DNA of 64,000 nucleotides from Pseudomonas sp. 14P_8.1_Bac3 (GTDB lineage: Bacteria; Pseudomonadota; Gammaproteobacteria; Pseudomonadales; Pseudomonadaceae). The notes beneath the pieces were generated by a model that had not been told where the DNA came from, ran no database searches, and worked only from the letters and a program-made list of their open reading frames with translations. This document shows positions 20,400-29,345 of the stretch, piece by piece. A program made the translations under genes and the position numbers. Every line of letters starts with the position of its first letter. Within the stretch, counting starts at the first letter, position 1. The stretch lies in the NCBI RefSeq assembly GCF_025466085.1, contig NZ_JANLOD010000047.1, forward strand, positions 62,001 through 126,000. Direction: 5' to 3'.

Positions 20400-21020
20400 T
20401 TAGAAGTACTGCATCTCGAAGGTTACGGAGCCATCGACGCCGACCTCGTCGGTCAAGGTGAGGTTGTTGGTGGCGGCGATGTGCGTGGAGACATCGATCT
20501 CGAACGTGACGTCTTGCGCCAGCATCGGCGTGGTGGTGTCGCTGGTGGACCCGGCGGCGATCAGAATGTTGGGGCGCAGGTGATGGTGAGCACCCCAGGT
20601 CTCCCCGTCGTTCCATGAAATGATGGTCCGTGCCGGTTGCCCGTCCGCCACCACGCCTTTCATCATCGGGATCACAAAGCCGATTTTTTCGTTGGCTTCG
20701 GTATTCCCCAGGCCATACCAGTCGCGGTTGGACTGCGATCCGGCCCGGTTATCGATCGAGCGCAGGGCAAAGGTGTTCGGCGCCGTGCAGTTGACCGTCA
20801 GGTTCATCGTCTGGGTGCCGATGAGGGTGAAGGTGGCCGCGTTCAGGTCTTTCTTCGAAATTTTGCCATGGTCGATCATCCCGTCGCCCGACAAGGTCGG
20901 CGTGCAAGCCACCGGAGTGATTTTGCCAGTGACGCTCAGGTCGGTGCTTGACGCTGCCGATGCATACGGTGCCATGCAGATCAGGGCGGTGGCGGAGAGT
21001 GCTGCGAAGTAATTTTTCAT
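20400..21020 (-). CDS. P2: DUF1120-type fimbrial subunit
   Basis: 206 aa, MKNYFAALSATALICMAPYA signal peptide, SSTDLSVTGKITPVAC strand, Cys39/Cys78, terminus TFEMQYF. A second ATG at 21023 directly adjoins. The signal peptide is close to those of P3 and P4, so the three look like one duplicated set. The middle (DWYGLGNTEANEKIGF, WGAHHHLRPNILIAAG) is distinct. Two REPINs lie between it and P3. Confidence 0.85.
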   Translation of the reverse strand: MKNYFAALSATALICMAPYASAASSTDLSVTGKITPVACTPTLSGDGMIDHGKISKKDLNAATFTLIGTQTMNLTVNCTAPNTFALRSIDNRAGSQSNRDWYGLGNTEANEKIGFVIPMMKGVVADGQPARTIISWNDGETWGAHHHLRPNILIAAGSTSDTTTPMLAQDVTFEIDVSTHIAATNNLTLTDEVGVDGSVTFEMQYF

Positions 21021-21061
21021 CATTAAATTCCATGTAGTTAAAGCCGCAATAGCGACACAAA

Positions 21062-21281
21062 TCCTGTAGGAGCGAGCTTGCTCGCGATGGACGTCAACGA
21101 TGACGCGGGAAACCAGATGCCCCGCGGCGCCCGCGAGTTCATCGCGAGCAAGCTCGCTCCTACAAAAAAACGCCCCCCTGTAGGAGCGAGCTCGCTCGCG
21201 ATGGACGTCAACGATGACGCGGAAAACCAGGTGCCCCACGGCGCCCTCGAGTTCATCGCGAGCAAGCTCGCTCCTACAGGT
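21062..21281. repeat. Two REPINs in tandem
   Basis: Two near-identical 100-bp REPINs, 21063-21163 and 21178-21281, each CTGTAGGAGCGAGC...GATGGACGTCAACGATGACG...TCATCGCGAGCAAGCTCGCTC CTACA. The spacers are also nearly identical, so the unit itself was duplicated. It occupies the gap between P3 and P2. Confidence 0.88.
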
Positions 21282-21292
21282 TGAAACGGGGT

Positions 21293-21913
21293 TTAGAGGT
21301 AGTTCATTTCCAGCGTCGCCGAGCCATCGATCTGGACTTCATTGGTCAGGTCGAGACCGTCGGCGCGTGCGATGAACGGAGCGATGTCCAGCTCCATGGT
21401 GACGTCCTGCACCAGAATTGGTTGGCTGGGATCACTCCTGTCGGCCACCGAAGCGAAATCCCCCGGCATCCAGAACACATGGCCTTCCCAGCCAGTCTGC
21501 CCGTCCTTGGATTTGACCGGCAGGACCGACACGCCATCGGCAACAGCGCTCATCATCGACACCATGAAATGCCCCAGATTCTGGGTGCCATCGATTTTGC
21601 CGAGACCGAACGCTACCGCTAAGGTGCTCGAGCCCACACGGTTATCGATGCCCTCCAGCGCGAACCGGGTAAGGCCATCGCAATTGACCGTCAGCATCAC
21701 CGTGCGCTTTTCGAGGTACGTACCCGTGGTTTGATTCAGATCCTTCGACGAAATCTTGCCGTACTCGACGACGCCGCCGTTCGACAGCGTCGGCGTGCAG
21801 GCACTCGGGATGATTTTGCCGGTCACGCTCAGGTCGGTGCTCGAAGCCGCCAGCGCATACGGCGCCAGGCCGATCAGTGCGGTGGCGGAAAGTGTTGCGA
21901 GGTACTTTTTCAT
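21293..21913 (-). CDS. P3: DUF1120-type fimbrial subunit
   Basis: 206 aa. MKKYLATLSATALIGLAPYA signal peptide, identical over more than 30 residues to that of P4. Cys39/Cys78; terminus TLEMNYL. The centre (FGLGKIDGTQNLGHFMVSMM, WEGHVFWMPGDFASVADRS) differs from P4. The frame runs upstream to 22015 through a REPIN, which is not coding; the start at 21913 is fixed by the signal peptide. Confidence 0.85.
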   Translation of the reverse strand: MKKYLATLSATALIGLAPYALAASSTDLSVTGKIIPSACTPTLSNGGVVEYGKISSKDLNQTTGTYLEKRTVMLTVNCDGLTRFALEGIDNRVGSSTLAVAFGLGKIDGTQNLGHFMVSMMSAVADGVSVLPVKSKDGQTGWEGHVFWMPGDFASVADRSDPSQPILVQDVTMELDIAPFIARADGLDLTNEVQIDGSATLEMNYL

Positions 21914-21944
21914 TTCCAGATCCTCATCGATTTGAAATTTGCCC

Positions 21945-22046
21945 CTGTAGGAGCGAGCTTGCTCGCGATGGGCGTCAACAATGACGCGCGCTGTCTGGTT
22001 CGACGCGGCGGCCATAGATTTTTCGCGAGCGAGCTCGCTCCTACAA
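21945..22046. repeat. REPIN
   Basis: CTGTAGGAGCGAGCTTGCTC on the left; GCGAGCGAGCTCGCTCCTAC on the right. Lies between P4 and P3; its spacer begins GGGCGTCAACAATGACG, related to the pair at 21062-21281. Confidence 0.85.
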
Positions 22047-22063
22047 AAGCGTGGGTCCCGGCT

Positions 22064-22684
22064 TTAGCGGTACACGACTTCGATTGTCGCGGAAGCATCA
22101 AGGATGGTTTCGTCGGTCAATGTCAGGGTTTTGGAAGGCGCGATGAACGTACTGACTTCCAGATCCATGGTGAGGTCTTTCACCATTATTGGGGTTTCCA
22201 GGTCCGCGGGATTGCCAGCCGATACGAGCACTGTTTTGTTTAGGTTGGTGCCCTTCGACCAGGACACGCCTTCATCCTCAGACTTGATAGCCTGAGCCGC
22301 CTGTCCATCTGCCAAGGTCTGTTTGATCCCTAAATAAACAAAACCGAGTTTTTCTCCCGCGTTGCTCAATCCCAGGCCAAACCAACCGGTGGTTGATTCA
22401 GTATTGTGTTTGTTATCGATTGATCTCAGGGCAAAGGGCGTGGGGCCATCACATGCCATGGTCAATTGCAGAGGGTTTGTGCTTATTACCGTATTCACGT
22501 GGAGGTCAAGATCCGCCGCCGAGTATTTGCCAATATCGATCACTCCGCCCCCGGACAAGCTCAACGTGCAAGCATTTGGTGTAATTTTGCCGGTCACGCT
22601 CAGGTCGGTGCTTGAAGCCGCCAGCGCATACGGCGCCAGGCCGATCAGTGCCGTGGCGGAAAGTGTTGCGAGGTACTTTTTCAT
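22064..22684 (-). CDS. P4: DUF1120-type fimbrial subunit
   Basis: 206 aa, same signal peptide as P3, Cys39/Cys78, terminus TIEVVYR. By eye its central coding part is more AT-rich than the signal-peptide region (for example around 22320-22400). The body (LSLSGGGVIDIGKYSAADLDLHVNTVIS) has diverged from the common pattern while the ends are kept. Possibly a gene-conversion product or a part acquired elsewhere. Confidence 0.85.
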   Translation of the reverse strand: MKKYLATLSATALIGLAPYALAASSTDLSVTGKITPNACTLSLSGGGVIDIGKYSAADLDLHVNTVISTNPLQLTMACDGPTPFALRSIDNKHNTESTTGWFGLGLSNAGEKLGFVYLGIKQTLADGQAAQAIKSEDEGVSWSKGTNLNKTVLVSAGNPADLETPIMVKDLTMDLEVSTFIAPSKTLTLTDETILDASATIEVVYR

Positions 22685-22716
22685 TTTCCTTACTCACTTT
22701 TAGGGTTGATAAATCG

Positions 22717-22751
22717 ACTGCCATCGCCAGCAAACTGGCTCCCACGCGTGG
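22717..22751. repeat. Single REP element
   Basis: CCATCGCCAGCAAACTGGCTCCCAC, a GCCAGC-type single REP in the gap between P5 and P4. Confidence 0.6.
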
Positions 22752-22777
22752 GGCGACGTGCCCGACCGATAGCGGCG

Positions 22778-23911
22778 TTACAGGTAAATAATCTCGATCG
22801 TCCCCGCGCCATCGAGGTCGATGGCGTTGCTCATGTCCAGGCTGTTGAGGGGGGCGATGACCGCGTCGACGGTCACCGTGGTGTTGAAGTTCTGGATCAT
22901 CGCCGGGCCCGCGCTGCTGCCGGCGCTGTCGGTAAAACTCAGGTAGCGGGTCTTGGCGATGGCGATCGGGTTGGCACTGGCGCTGCTCCAGGCTCCGTTA
23001 CCGCCGAAGGAGTCGGTACGGTACAGGCGCGCAAAGCTGTCGGCACTGGCACTCGCCGGGTCGATGTTCAGCGAGAAAAAGCCGATCTTGTTGTTGCGAC
23101 TGTCCGTGCCAAGGCCGTATTGGAAGTCGTTGTCGTCCGTCGCCGAACCGGCACGGTTGTCGTGCATCACCAGCGCGAACGCCGTGGGCGCGTCGCAACC
23201 CACCCGCAAATTCAGCGAGCGGGGCGGCAGGCGCGTGGCCTTGTCGGCGCTGAGGTCGTTGATCGTCAGGTTGCCGAAATCCACCACGCCGCCGTTGGAC
23301 AGCGCCGGTTCGCAGGCGGCCGGGGCGAAGCGTGCGCGCAAGGTCGCCTCACGGCTGCGTCCGGCGGCGACGGCGTCGAACACCCCGGTCGCTTCCCAGG
23401 TCAGCGCGTCGCGCACTTGCATGCCTTTCTCATCGACCCAGGCCGTCAACTCCAGCTGCGCCGAAAATGTGCGGCCCTGCAACGGCGTGCCGGCTTGCAA
23501 CGGCACCACCCCGTGTTCCGGACGCCAGGTCAGCTCCGCTGCGGTTTCCGCCGGCGCCTGACCGACGCCGGCAATCAACCCGAGCTCCACCGACTGACCG
23601 TCCAGCACTGCGTCGCGAATCCGCATCTGGTACGTGCCGCGGTCGGCGAAGTGAAAGCGGTTGGCCGTCGCCGCCATGGCCCGGTAAAACAGGCTCATGT
23701 CAGTGGGCGTCGAGCAGCTCAGGCTCAGGCTCAAGCGCCGCTCGCCGAGTTTGCGCTCCGGCGCGGCATCGGGGCGAATCGCCCGGTTCATCAGGCCGTA
23801 ATCGAGCACCGGTTGGCTCAGGTTGAGCTGGCAATCGTCAGCCGATGCCCAGGCGAACGGCGTGAACGCCAACGGCGCGAGGGTGGCCAATAAACGGCGG
23901 GACAGGTTCAT
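22778..23911 (-). CDS. P5: two-domain DUF1120-type subunit, candidate tip/adhesin or fused pilin
   Basis: 377 aa, about twice the length of the other subunits. Signal peptide MNLSRRLLATLAPLAFTPFA, then a first domain with Cys27 and Cys66 (spacing 39, same as in the pilins) and a pilin-like start DDCQLNLSQPVLDYGLMNR. A second domain begins ATLRARFAPAAC, also with a 39-residue Cys pair, and ends GTIEIIYL. The second domain is closest to P1. The start at 23911 has GAGG nine bases upstream; ATG at 23920 would have none. It follows the usher by 11 bases, the position where chaperone-usher operons often hold the adhesin. The adhesin role is inference. Confidence 0.8.
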   Translation of the reverse strand: MNLSRRLLATLAPLAFTPFAWASADDCQLNLSQPVLDYGLMNRAIRPDAAPERKLGERRLSLSLSCSTPTDMSLFYRAMAATANRFHFADRGTYQMRIRDAVLDGQSVELGLIAGVGQAPAETAAELTWRPEHGVVPLQAGTPLQGRTFSAQLELTAWVDEKGMQVRDALTWEATGVFDAVAAGRSREATLRARFAPAACEPALSNGGVVDFGNLTINDLSADKATRLPPRSLNLRVGCDAPTAFALVMHDNRAGSATDDNDFQYGLGTDSRNNKIGFFSLNIDPASASADSFARLYRTDSFGGNGAWSSASANPIAIAKTRYLSFTDSAGSSAGPAMIQNFNTTVTVDAVIAPLNSLDMSNAIDLDGAGTIEIIYL

Positions 23912-23922
23912 GAAAGTCATCC

Positions 23923-26400
23923 TCAAAGGGCTCGACACTTGGCGGGGGCGGTTTCGTAATACGCGTTGGTGTCGGCGTCTTCCGGCAGCTCGAAACGCAG
24001 TTCGCAACGCTCGAGTCCCGGTGCCTTGATAAACAGCGCACGGGTGTCGAGCACGTTGGGCAGGAACACCAGGCCGCCTTCCTGGACCAGGGTGACGAAC
24101 TCGCCATCCTCGTTATTCACCGAGGCGCCACGGGGCAGCGGGGCACCGTTGGCGGTGGTGGCCTTGAGCAGGGCGCGACGGGTCATGGTCACGCCGAACT
24201 CGACCTTGTCCACCGCCCCGCGCCCGGCGGACAGCACCGCCAGGCCGTTGCTGATGTCGGCGTTGCGCGGCAGGGTCTTGGTGTCGACTTCCACCGGGCT
24301 CTTGCCGTAGGCCGACAATTGCGGGATCACCGCCTGACCTTGCCAGTCGGTCCACACCGGACCGCTCGGCGTCGACACTTTGATCGCACCCATGTCGCCC
24401 ACCGAGAGCAGGCCGAAGGTGTCGCTGATCGGATACGGCGACAGGGTCAGGCCGCCGCCATGCAGCACCGCGCCGCCACGGGCACTGGCTTGATAACTGG
24501 AGCGATCGGCATCGGCGCGGGTGTAGTTCAGATCGAGTTGGGTGTAGCGCGGCAACAGCGAAACGCCGACGGTGCTCTGCACTTCTTTGTCGCGGGTGTC
24601 GTGTTCAACGCCGACGCGGTACGCCAGCTGATCGTTGATCTGCTCGCTGACGCCCACACCGCTGCGGAATTCGCCCTCGGTGTTGCGCACCCAGGTGCGC
24701 GCCCGACGGTTCGCGCCCAGGGGAATGCTCAGGTTCACATAGACGCTGTCACCGTTACGGTTCGAGCCGCTGAGTTGCCATTCGGCCGTCGTCGACACGG
24801 ACACGCCGCCGATGTTGGTGCCCCAGGACGCGAGGGCGCGGCTGCTGTTGCGACCATCGAACGAATTGGACTGACTGAAGCCGCCGCTGAAGGCGCCGAG
24901 CCATGGATGCGACCACGACAGCGCCGCGCTTTGCTGGTCGCGGTAGCGGGATTTGCGGTCGTCGCTGGTGTTGGCGAACACCGCGTCTTCCAGCTCCCGG
25001 TAACCCAGAGTCCGGTAGGAACTGCCGGCGTTCATCGCCCACTGCTCGCTCAGACGATGCGACAAGGTCAGGTCGGCTTGCAGCCCCTGGCTGGTTTCGT
25101 GACCCGTGGCCTGGGCGCCGGTCAGCGTGGTTTGCACCTGAGTGTCGGGCGTCGGCAAAAAGCCCAGGCTGGCACCGGCCGCGCGGTAGTCGGCGGCACC
25201 GGTTACGCCGCCGCTGACCAGCACTTGCGGGTTCAGCGCACCGCTCCAGCCGCCGCTGATCACCCACGGCTCGTCGCCTTTTTCATTGCCGACCCGGCGC
25301 ACGTGGCCCGCCGCCAGCGAGTAACCCGGCGCCGGCAAACCGATGCCGAGCATCGCCGCCGGTACGGTGAAACTGCGCTGGCTGCCGTCCTCCTCCTTGA
25401 CCGTGACTTCGACGTCGGAGCGGCTGTTCAACCGGCGCACATTATTCAGCGCAAACGGCCCGGCGGGGACCACGGTGGAATAGATCAGCGAACCGTTCTG
25501 CCGCACCTCGACCTGCGCCTGACTGTTGGCGATGCCTTCGATGACCGCGCTTTGTCCTTCGGCTTGCAGCGCCTGTTCGTTGAGCACCTGCACGCCGGTG
25601 ATCTGCGCGCCGGCCAGCACCGGGTTGTAGAGGTTGATCTGACCCGCCTGCAACACCGCCTCATGTTCGGCGAAGGTGCGTTGGGCGTAGGCGGCGATGT
25701 GCGTGGTGCGCGACACGTCGTCCTGCCAGGTCTGCACCTGACGGCTGCGCACGATCCAGTCGCCGGCATTGAACCCCAGCTCGGTATTCGCCGAGGCGTA
25801 GCGGCTCGAACTGTCGCCAAAGCGGCTGTGCTGGCCGGTCACGTCGTAGTTGAGCAGCGCCGCGACACCGCCGGTTTGATAGCCGGACACATCACGCACG
25901 GCCGGGCGAATCGCGTCGGTCGGCACGACCAGCGCCAGCGCCAGGTTGGCCGGGTCCTGCTCGATCGCCGTCTGCGGCGCGCTGCCGAGAAAGTCGTAGC
26001 AGCGGCCATCGTCGAGGGTCTGCTCGGGCACGTTCAGGTTGGCCTTGTCGAGCAGGGTGCGATCAAAGCACAGCGCCCCGGCGCGGTCGAAGGCGACGTC
26101 GACTCGGCCGTGGCGCTGACCGTTGACGCTGAGCGTCACCGAATGCCGGCCCGCGTGGAACCGCGGCGCTTCCATCAGCAAGGTCGCCAGTGCCGGGTCG
26201 ATACCGCGCTGGCGCAGGGTGTTGGTGTCGAACGACGCCAGCAATAAATCACTGCCATGGGCGTCGAGCACCATCAGCGCGTTGATCAGCAGCACGGCCG
26301 CTGCGGTGCGGCGAGGCAGCAGGCGCGGGTGGGCTGTGGGCCGAATCGCGGGCACGGCTTCGCCATCACGGTAAAAAGTTACTGTGTTCATTGGGTTCAC
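23923..26400 (-). CDS. Outer-membrane fimbrial usher (FimD/PapC family)
   Basis: Outer-membrane assembly pore for chaperone-subunit complexes. 825 aa. N-terminal periplasmic domain (LLASFDTNTLRQRGIDPAL, SVTLSVNGQRHGRVDVAF, Cys in GALCFDR paired with DGRCYDF); beta-barrel with plug (LPAPGYSLAAGHVR, and the Ig-like plug region VEVRQNGSLIYSTVVPAGPF); C-terminal domain (GASVNNEDGEFVTLVQEGGLVFLPNV) ending with two cysteines. ATG at 26391 is an alternative start. It is the only usher in the array, so all thirteen subunits probably depend on it. Confidence 0.92.
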   Translation of the reverse strand: MNPMNTVTFYRDGEAVPAIRPTAHPRLLPRRTAAAVLLINALMVLDAHGSDLLLASFDTNTLRQRGIDPALATLLMEAPRFHAGRHSVTLSVNGQRHGRVDVAFDRAGALCFDRTLLDKANLNVPEQTLDDGRCYDFLGSAPQTAIEQDPANLALALVVPTDAIRPAVRDVSGYQTGGVAALLNYDVTGQHSRFGDSSSRYASANTELGFNAGDWIVRSRQVQTWQDDVSRTTHIAAYAQRTFAEHEAVLQAGQINLYNPVLAGAQITGVQVLNEQALQAEGQSAVIEGIANSQAQVEVRQNGSLIYSTVVPAGPFALNNVRRLNSRSDVEVTVKEEDGSQRSFTVPAAMLGIGLPAPGYSLAAGHVRRVGNEKGDEPWVISGGWSGALNPQVLVSGGVTGAADYRAAGASLGFLPTPDTQVQTTLTGAQATGHETSQGLQADLTLSHRLSEQWAMNAGSSYRTLGYRELEDAVFANTSDDRKSRYRDQQSAALSWSHPWLGAFSGGFSQSNSFDGRNSSRALASWGTNIGGVSVSTTAEWQLSGSNRNGDSVYVNLSIPLGANRRARTWVRNTEGEFRSGVGVSEQINDQLAYRVGVEHDTRDKEVQSTVGVSLLPRYTQLDLNYTRADADRSSYQASARGGAVLHGGGLTLSPYPISDTFGLLSVGDMGAIKVSTPSGPVWTDWQGQAVIPQLSAYGKSPVEVDTKTLPRNADISNGLAVLSAGRGAVDKVEFGVTMTRRALLKATTANGAPLPRGASVNNEDGEFVTLVQEGGLVFLPNVLDTRALFIKAPGLERCELRFELPEDADTNAYYETAPAKCRAL

Positions 26401-26525
26401 TTGGTTTATGCCGGCGTGCTGCCCTGTCTACTCAGGTGCAGCCACGCCTGTTGCCACGGCGCACTCGCCGTTGCCTGGAAACGTTCGGTGCTCAGCGATC
26501 CTTCGTCGCGCACGTGTGGGTGGTT

Positions 26526-27236
26526 TCAGGACTCGAGCGGCGCCTCGAAATGCGGCACCGCGAAGCCGTAGACCGTGGCCGGTTGCAAACGCACGCTGGT
26601 CGCCGTCGCGCCATTGGCCGGCACGCTCAGCGTTTCGCCCGGCAGCACATAAGTGCGCGGCAACAGCGCCGACCCGTTACCCGGCAACAGCGTCAGTTCC
26701 TGGGCCAGCCGCACCACATACGGTGATGGATTGTGCACGCTGACCTGATCGTTTTTCAGGCTCCAGGTCAGCCCCGTCCATGGGGTGCGGTTCGGTGCCA
26801 GACCTTTCGGATGCAGGATCACCGGCAGGTTCTGCCGCACCGTCACGCCAACCCGCGCGTGCCCGGCTTCGGCCGGCGGACGGTCCTGGGGCATGCCTTC
26901 GAAGATCACCCGTTTCAGGCGTTGGGTCTTCAGCGGTTCGGACGTCTGCAGGATGAACCGCACCAGTTGGCTTTTCGACGGCTCGACCCGGGCCAGCGGC
27001 GGCGTGACGAACACCAGCGGGTCCTTGTCCTCGGGAATGTCTTCGAGGGTGACGTGCAGCAGGGCCAGGGTCGAGTCGGTGTTGGTCACCGACACCGAGG
27101 CTTCGCCGTCAGCTTCGTTGACGATCACCACCGACGTGTCCGGCACCATGCCGTCGGCCACGACGTGGCCGGCGAACAGCAAGGCCAGGCCGCCCAGGCA
27201 GAAATGTCGGCATCGCGCGCCGTTGAAAAGGTTCAT
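26526..27236 (-). CDS. Periplasmic fimbrial chaperone (PapD family)
   Basis: Donates a strand to subunits and delivers them to the usher. 236 aa. Signal peptide MNLFNGARCRHFCLGGLALLFAGHVVA. Domain 1 carries VTNTDSTLALLHVTLED and the G1-type RVEPSKSQLVRFIL; domain 2 ends ATVYGFAVPHFEAP. An ATG at 27272 would add 12 residues without a better RBS. It lies 38 bases after P6 and 125 bases before the usher. The only chaperone in the locus. Confidence 0.88.
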   Translation of the reverse strand: MNLFNGARCRHFCLGGLALLFAGHVVADGMVPDTSVVIVNEADGEASVSVTNTDSTLALLHVTLEDIPEDKDPLVFVTPPLARVEPSKSQLVRFILQTSEPLKTQRLKRVIFEGMPQDRPPAEAGHARVGVTVRQNLPVILHPKGLAPNRTPWTGLTWSLKNDQVSVHNPSPYVVRLAQELTLLPGNGSALLPRTYVLPGETLSVPANGATATSVRLQPATVYGFAVPHFEAPLES

Positions 27237-27274
27237 GGTTAACGCCTGTATAGAAGAAGGAAAAGTCAGCATGG

Positions 27275-27904
27275 CTAGAGGTATCTCAGGTCAAGGACGA
27301 TGGCGCCGTCCAAAGGCACTTCCTGCTTCAGGGTCAGGAAGGACGCGGCGTTGATCGAGGTATTGATGTGCAGCGTCGCCGTCAGCAGTTGATGGGGTTC
27401 TGGCACCAGCGTGCCGGGCTTGGCGAAGCCCATGTAGTTGTTCGGGTAGGCGTTGTTCTCCGGGAACCAGGTCAGGCCCTGGTTGCTCGACGCCAGCACC
27501 AGCGCGGGCTCGCCGTCGGCCACCGCGTTGCGATAGGCCAGGCTCACCGAGCCCAGGCGTTCGTCGGGGGCGTGGACGTTCCAGCCCAGCCCGTAATAGA
27601 AGCCCGGCCCCAGCGACGAGTCCGCGCGGTGGTCCATGCCCACGAGAACAAACAGCAGGGGTTCGTTGCAGCTCACATGCAGTTCCAGTTGCCGACCGGG
27701 CAAGGGGCTCAACTCGTATTGATTGAGGGTGCGCGCCGGCACCTTGCCGTGATCGACGATGCCGTCGTCCGAGAGCAGCACGTCGCAGGCGTTGGGGGTG
27801 ATCTGGCCCACGACGTTCAGCTCGACTTCGGACGCGGCCATGGCCACTGGCGCGAAACTCAGCAGGCAGAGGATGGCGAGCAGGTGTGGAGTCGCATGTT
27901 TCAT
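27275..27904 (-). CDS. P6: DUF1120-type fimbrial subunit, divergent
   Basis: 209 aa. Most divergent of the single-domain set: signal peptide MKHATPHLLAILCLLSFAPVAMA, then EVELNVVGQITPNAC. Cysteines 40 and 79; an HRADSS stretch replaces the common DNRAGS; terminus VLDLRYL. It sits directly before the chaperone gene, so it may have a special role such as a minor subunit, though nothing in the sequence proves this. Confidence 0.82.
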   Translation of the reverse strand: MKHATPHLLAILCLLSFAPVAMAASEVELNVVGQITPNACDVLLSDDGIVDHGKVPARTLNQYELSPLPGRQLELHVSCNEPLLFVLVGMDHRADSSLGPGFYYGLGWNVHAPDERLGSVSLAYRNAVADGEPALVLASSNQGLTWFPENNAYPNNYMGFAKPGTLVPEPHQLLTATLHINTSINAASFLTLKQEVPLDGAIVLDLRYL

Positions 27905-27995
27905 AGCGGTCTGAAATCCTTGTCAGCACGGTGGTGCAAGTGAGAGCGGTCAGGCGCCGGGTGGACGTCCCGCCGCTCTTCGGGTTGTCGGTGTG

Positions 27996-28616
27996 TTATC
28001 GGTAGACCACGGACAGCGTTACGGAGCCGTCGATGGCGGCTTCGTTGGTGAGGGTCAGTTGGTTGGCGGGGGCGATTTGCGGACTGATCCGCAGGTCAGC
28101 ATTAAACTGCTGGAGCATGATCGGGGTCAGTGTGCCGGGGACCGCAGCCGCAACGATGTTGTCGGTCCACAGGCTGCGTTCGTTGGCCCAAGTCGAACCA
28201 TTATCAAGCGAGCCGATAGTGCTGACCGTTACGCCATCGGCTACCGGTGATTGCAGCATCAAGGTCATGGCACCGAGTTTTTCGTCTGTGTTGATCATCC
28301 CCAAACCGAAATACCCACCACTCTCAGAGGAGGAGCCGGCGCGGTTGTCCTGGGCTCGTATTGCCACCGGAGTGGGAGCGTCGCAGATGAGTGTGAATTG
28401 CAAATATTGGTGACCCAAGTGTGTCGGCTTGTCAGCATTCAAATCCTTCGCCGAAATCTTCCCGTAATCCACCAGCCCGCCAGCGGACAAAGTAGGCTCG
28501 CAAGCACTCGGGGTGATCGTGCCTTTGACGGTCAGGTCGACGCTGGAGGCGGCAAAAGCACTGGCACTGCCGGCCAGCAACAGGGCGGCGAAAAGGGCGT
28601 TGAAAGTCTTGTTCAT
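27996..28616 (-). CDS. P7: DUF1120-type fimbrial subunit
   Basis: 206 aa. Signal peptide MNKTFNALFAALLLAGSASA, SSVDLTVKGTITPSAC, Cys39/Cys78, IRAQDNRAGSSS, PVADGVTVSTIGSLDNGSTW, terminus TLSVVYR. It falls within the SxxLxxDNRxGS pattern common to the array. Gap to P6 is 91 bases with no REP. Confidence 0.85.
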   Translation of the reverse strand: MNKTFNALFAALLLAGSASAFAASSVDLTVKGTITPSACEPTLSAGGLVDYGKISAKDLNADKPTHLGHQYLQFTLICDAPTPVAIRAQDNRAGSSSESGGYFGLGMINTDEKLGAMTLMLQSPVADGVTVSTIGSLDNGSTWANERSLWTDNIVAAAVPGTLTPIMLQQFNADLRISPQIAPANQLTLTNEAAIDGSVTLSVVYR

Positions 28617-28657
28617 GATGAAAATCCTGAATCTGAATTAAAAAATAATGTGGCTGA

Positions 28658-29278
28658 TCAGTACGTGATCTGCACCGTGGCGTGCCCGTCGATGGGCAGC
28701 TCGTCGAGCACGGTCAGGTCTTTGGCCGGCGCAATGATCGTGAAGGCGCGCAGGCGAGCGCTCAGGTTTTGCAGGGCGATCGGTGTATGCGGATCGCTCG
28801 GCGCGGCAAAGGCCGTCCACCCGGCGTGGCCCAGATAGGTGGACGCTCCCCAGCTCGAACCGTTGTCCCGGGACATGATGGTGATCACCGGATTGCCGTC
28901 GGCTTGCGGCTCGAAAATCCCGAACCCGACGCTGCCCAGCATCTGGTCATCGTTGACCGTGCCCAGGCCGTGGTACGCCGGGTTGATCACCGATGTGCCG
29001 GCGCGGTTGTCGATGGTGGTCAAGGTGAAATTCGTCGGGCCTTCACAGTCAACCTGCAGTTGCATCTCGCCGACCGGCAAGCGGGTGGGGCTAGCCTGAT
29101 CGAGATCCTTGGAGGTCAGCTTGCCGTGATCGACGATGCCGCCGTCCGACAGCGTAGGCGTGCAGGAACTCGGCGTGATGATGCCGGTGACGCTGAGGTC
29201 GGTGTTGCTGGCGGCCAGTGCCGCAGGGGCGACGGCGAGCAACAGGGCGGTCGAGAGAGCGAGGGAGCATCTTTCCAT
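28658..29278 (-). CDS. P8: DUF1120-type fimbrial subunit
   Basis: 206 aa. Signal peptide MERCSLALSTALLLAVAPAALA (with an extra Cys4 inside the leader), SNTDLSVTGIITPSSC, Cys39/Cys78, TTIDNRAGTSV, terminus ATVQITY, so the tyrosine is the last residue. The centre (YHGLGTVNDDQMLGSVGFGIFEPQADG) is recognisably related to P2. Confidence 0.85.
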   Translation of the reverse strand: MERCSLALSTALLLAVAPAALAASNTDLSVTGIITPSSCTPTLSDGGIVDHGKLTSKDLDQASPTRLPVGEMQLQVDCEGPTNFTLTTIDNRAGTSVINPAYHGLGTVNDDQMLGSVGFGIFEPQADGNPVITIMSRDNGSSWGASTYLGHAGWTAFAAPSDPHTPIALQNLSARLRAFTIIAPAKDLTVLDELPIDGHATVQITY

Positions 29279-29345
29279 GATGGGTCGTCCTTTAAGTCAG
29301 TGGGTAAGGCCGGGTGTTCGGCATTACCGGTTGAAGGAGGCTGGG

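Noticed and set aside
21062..21281. Possible small CRISPR-like array
   Set aside because: The repeats are inverted REP pairs with the same spacers, not direct repeats with unique spacers, and no cas gene is present.
21914..22015. N-terminal extension of P3 (and similar for P2, P10, P12)
   Set aside because: These upstream in-frame codons read through REPINs or neighbouring gene ends; each true start is marked by a signal peptide.
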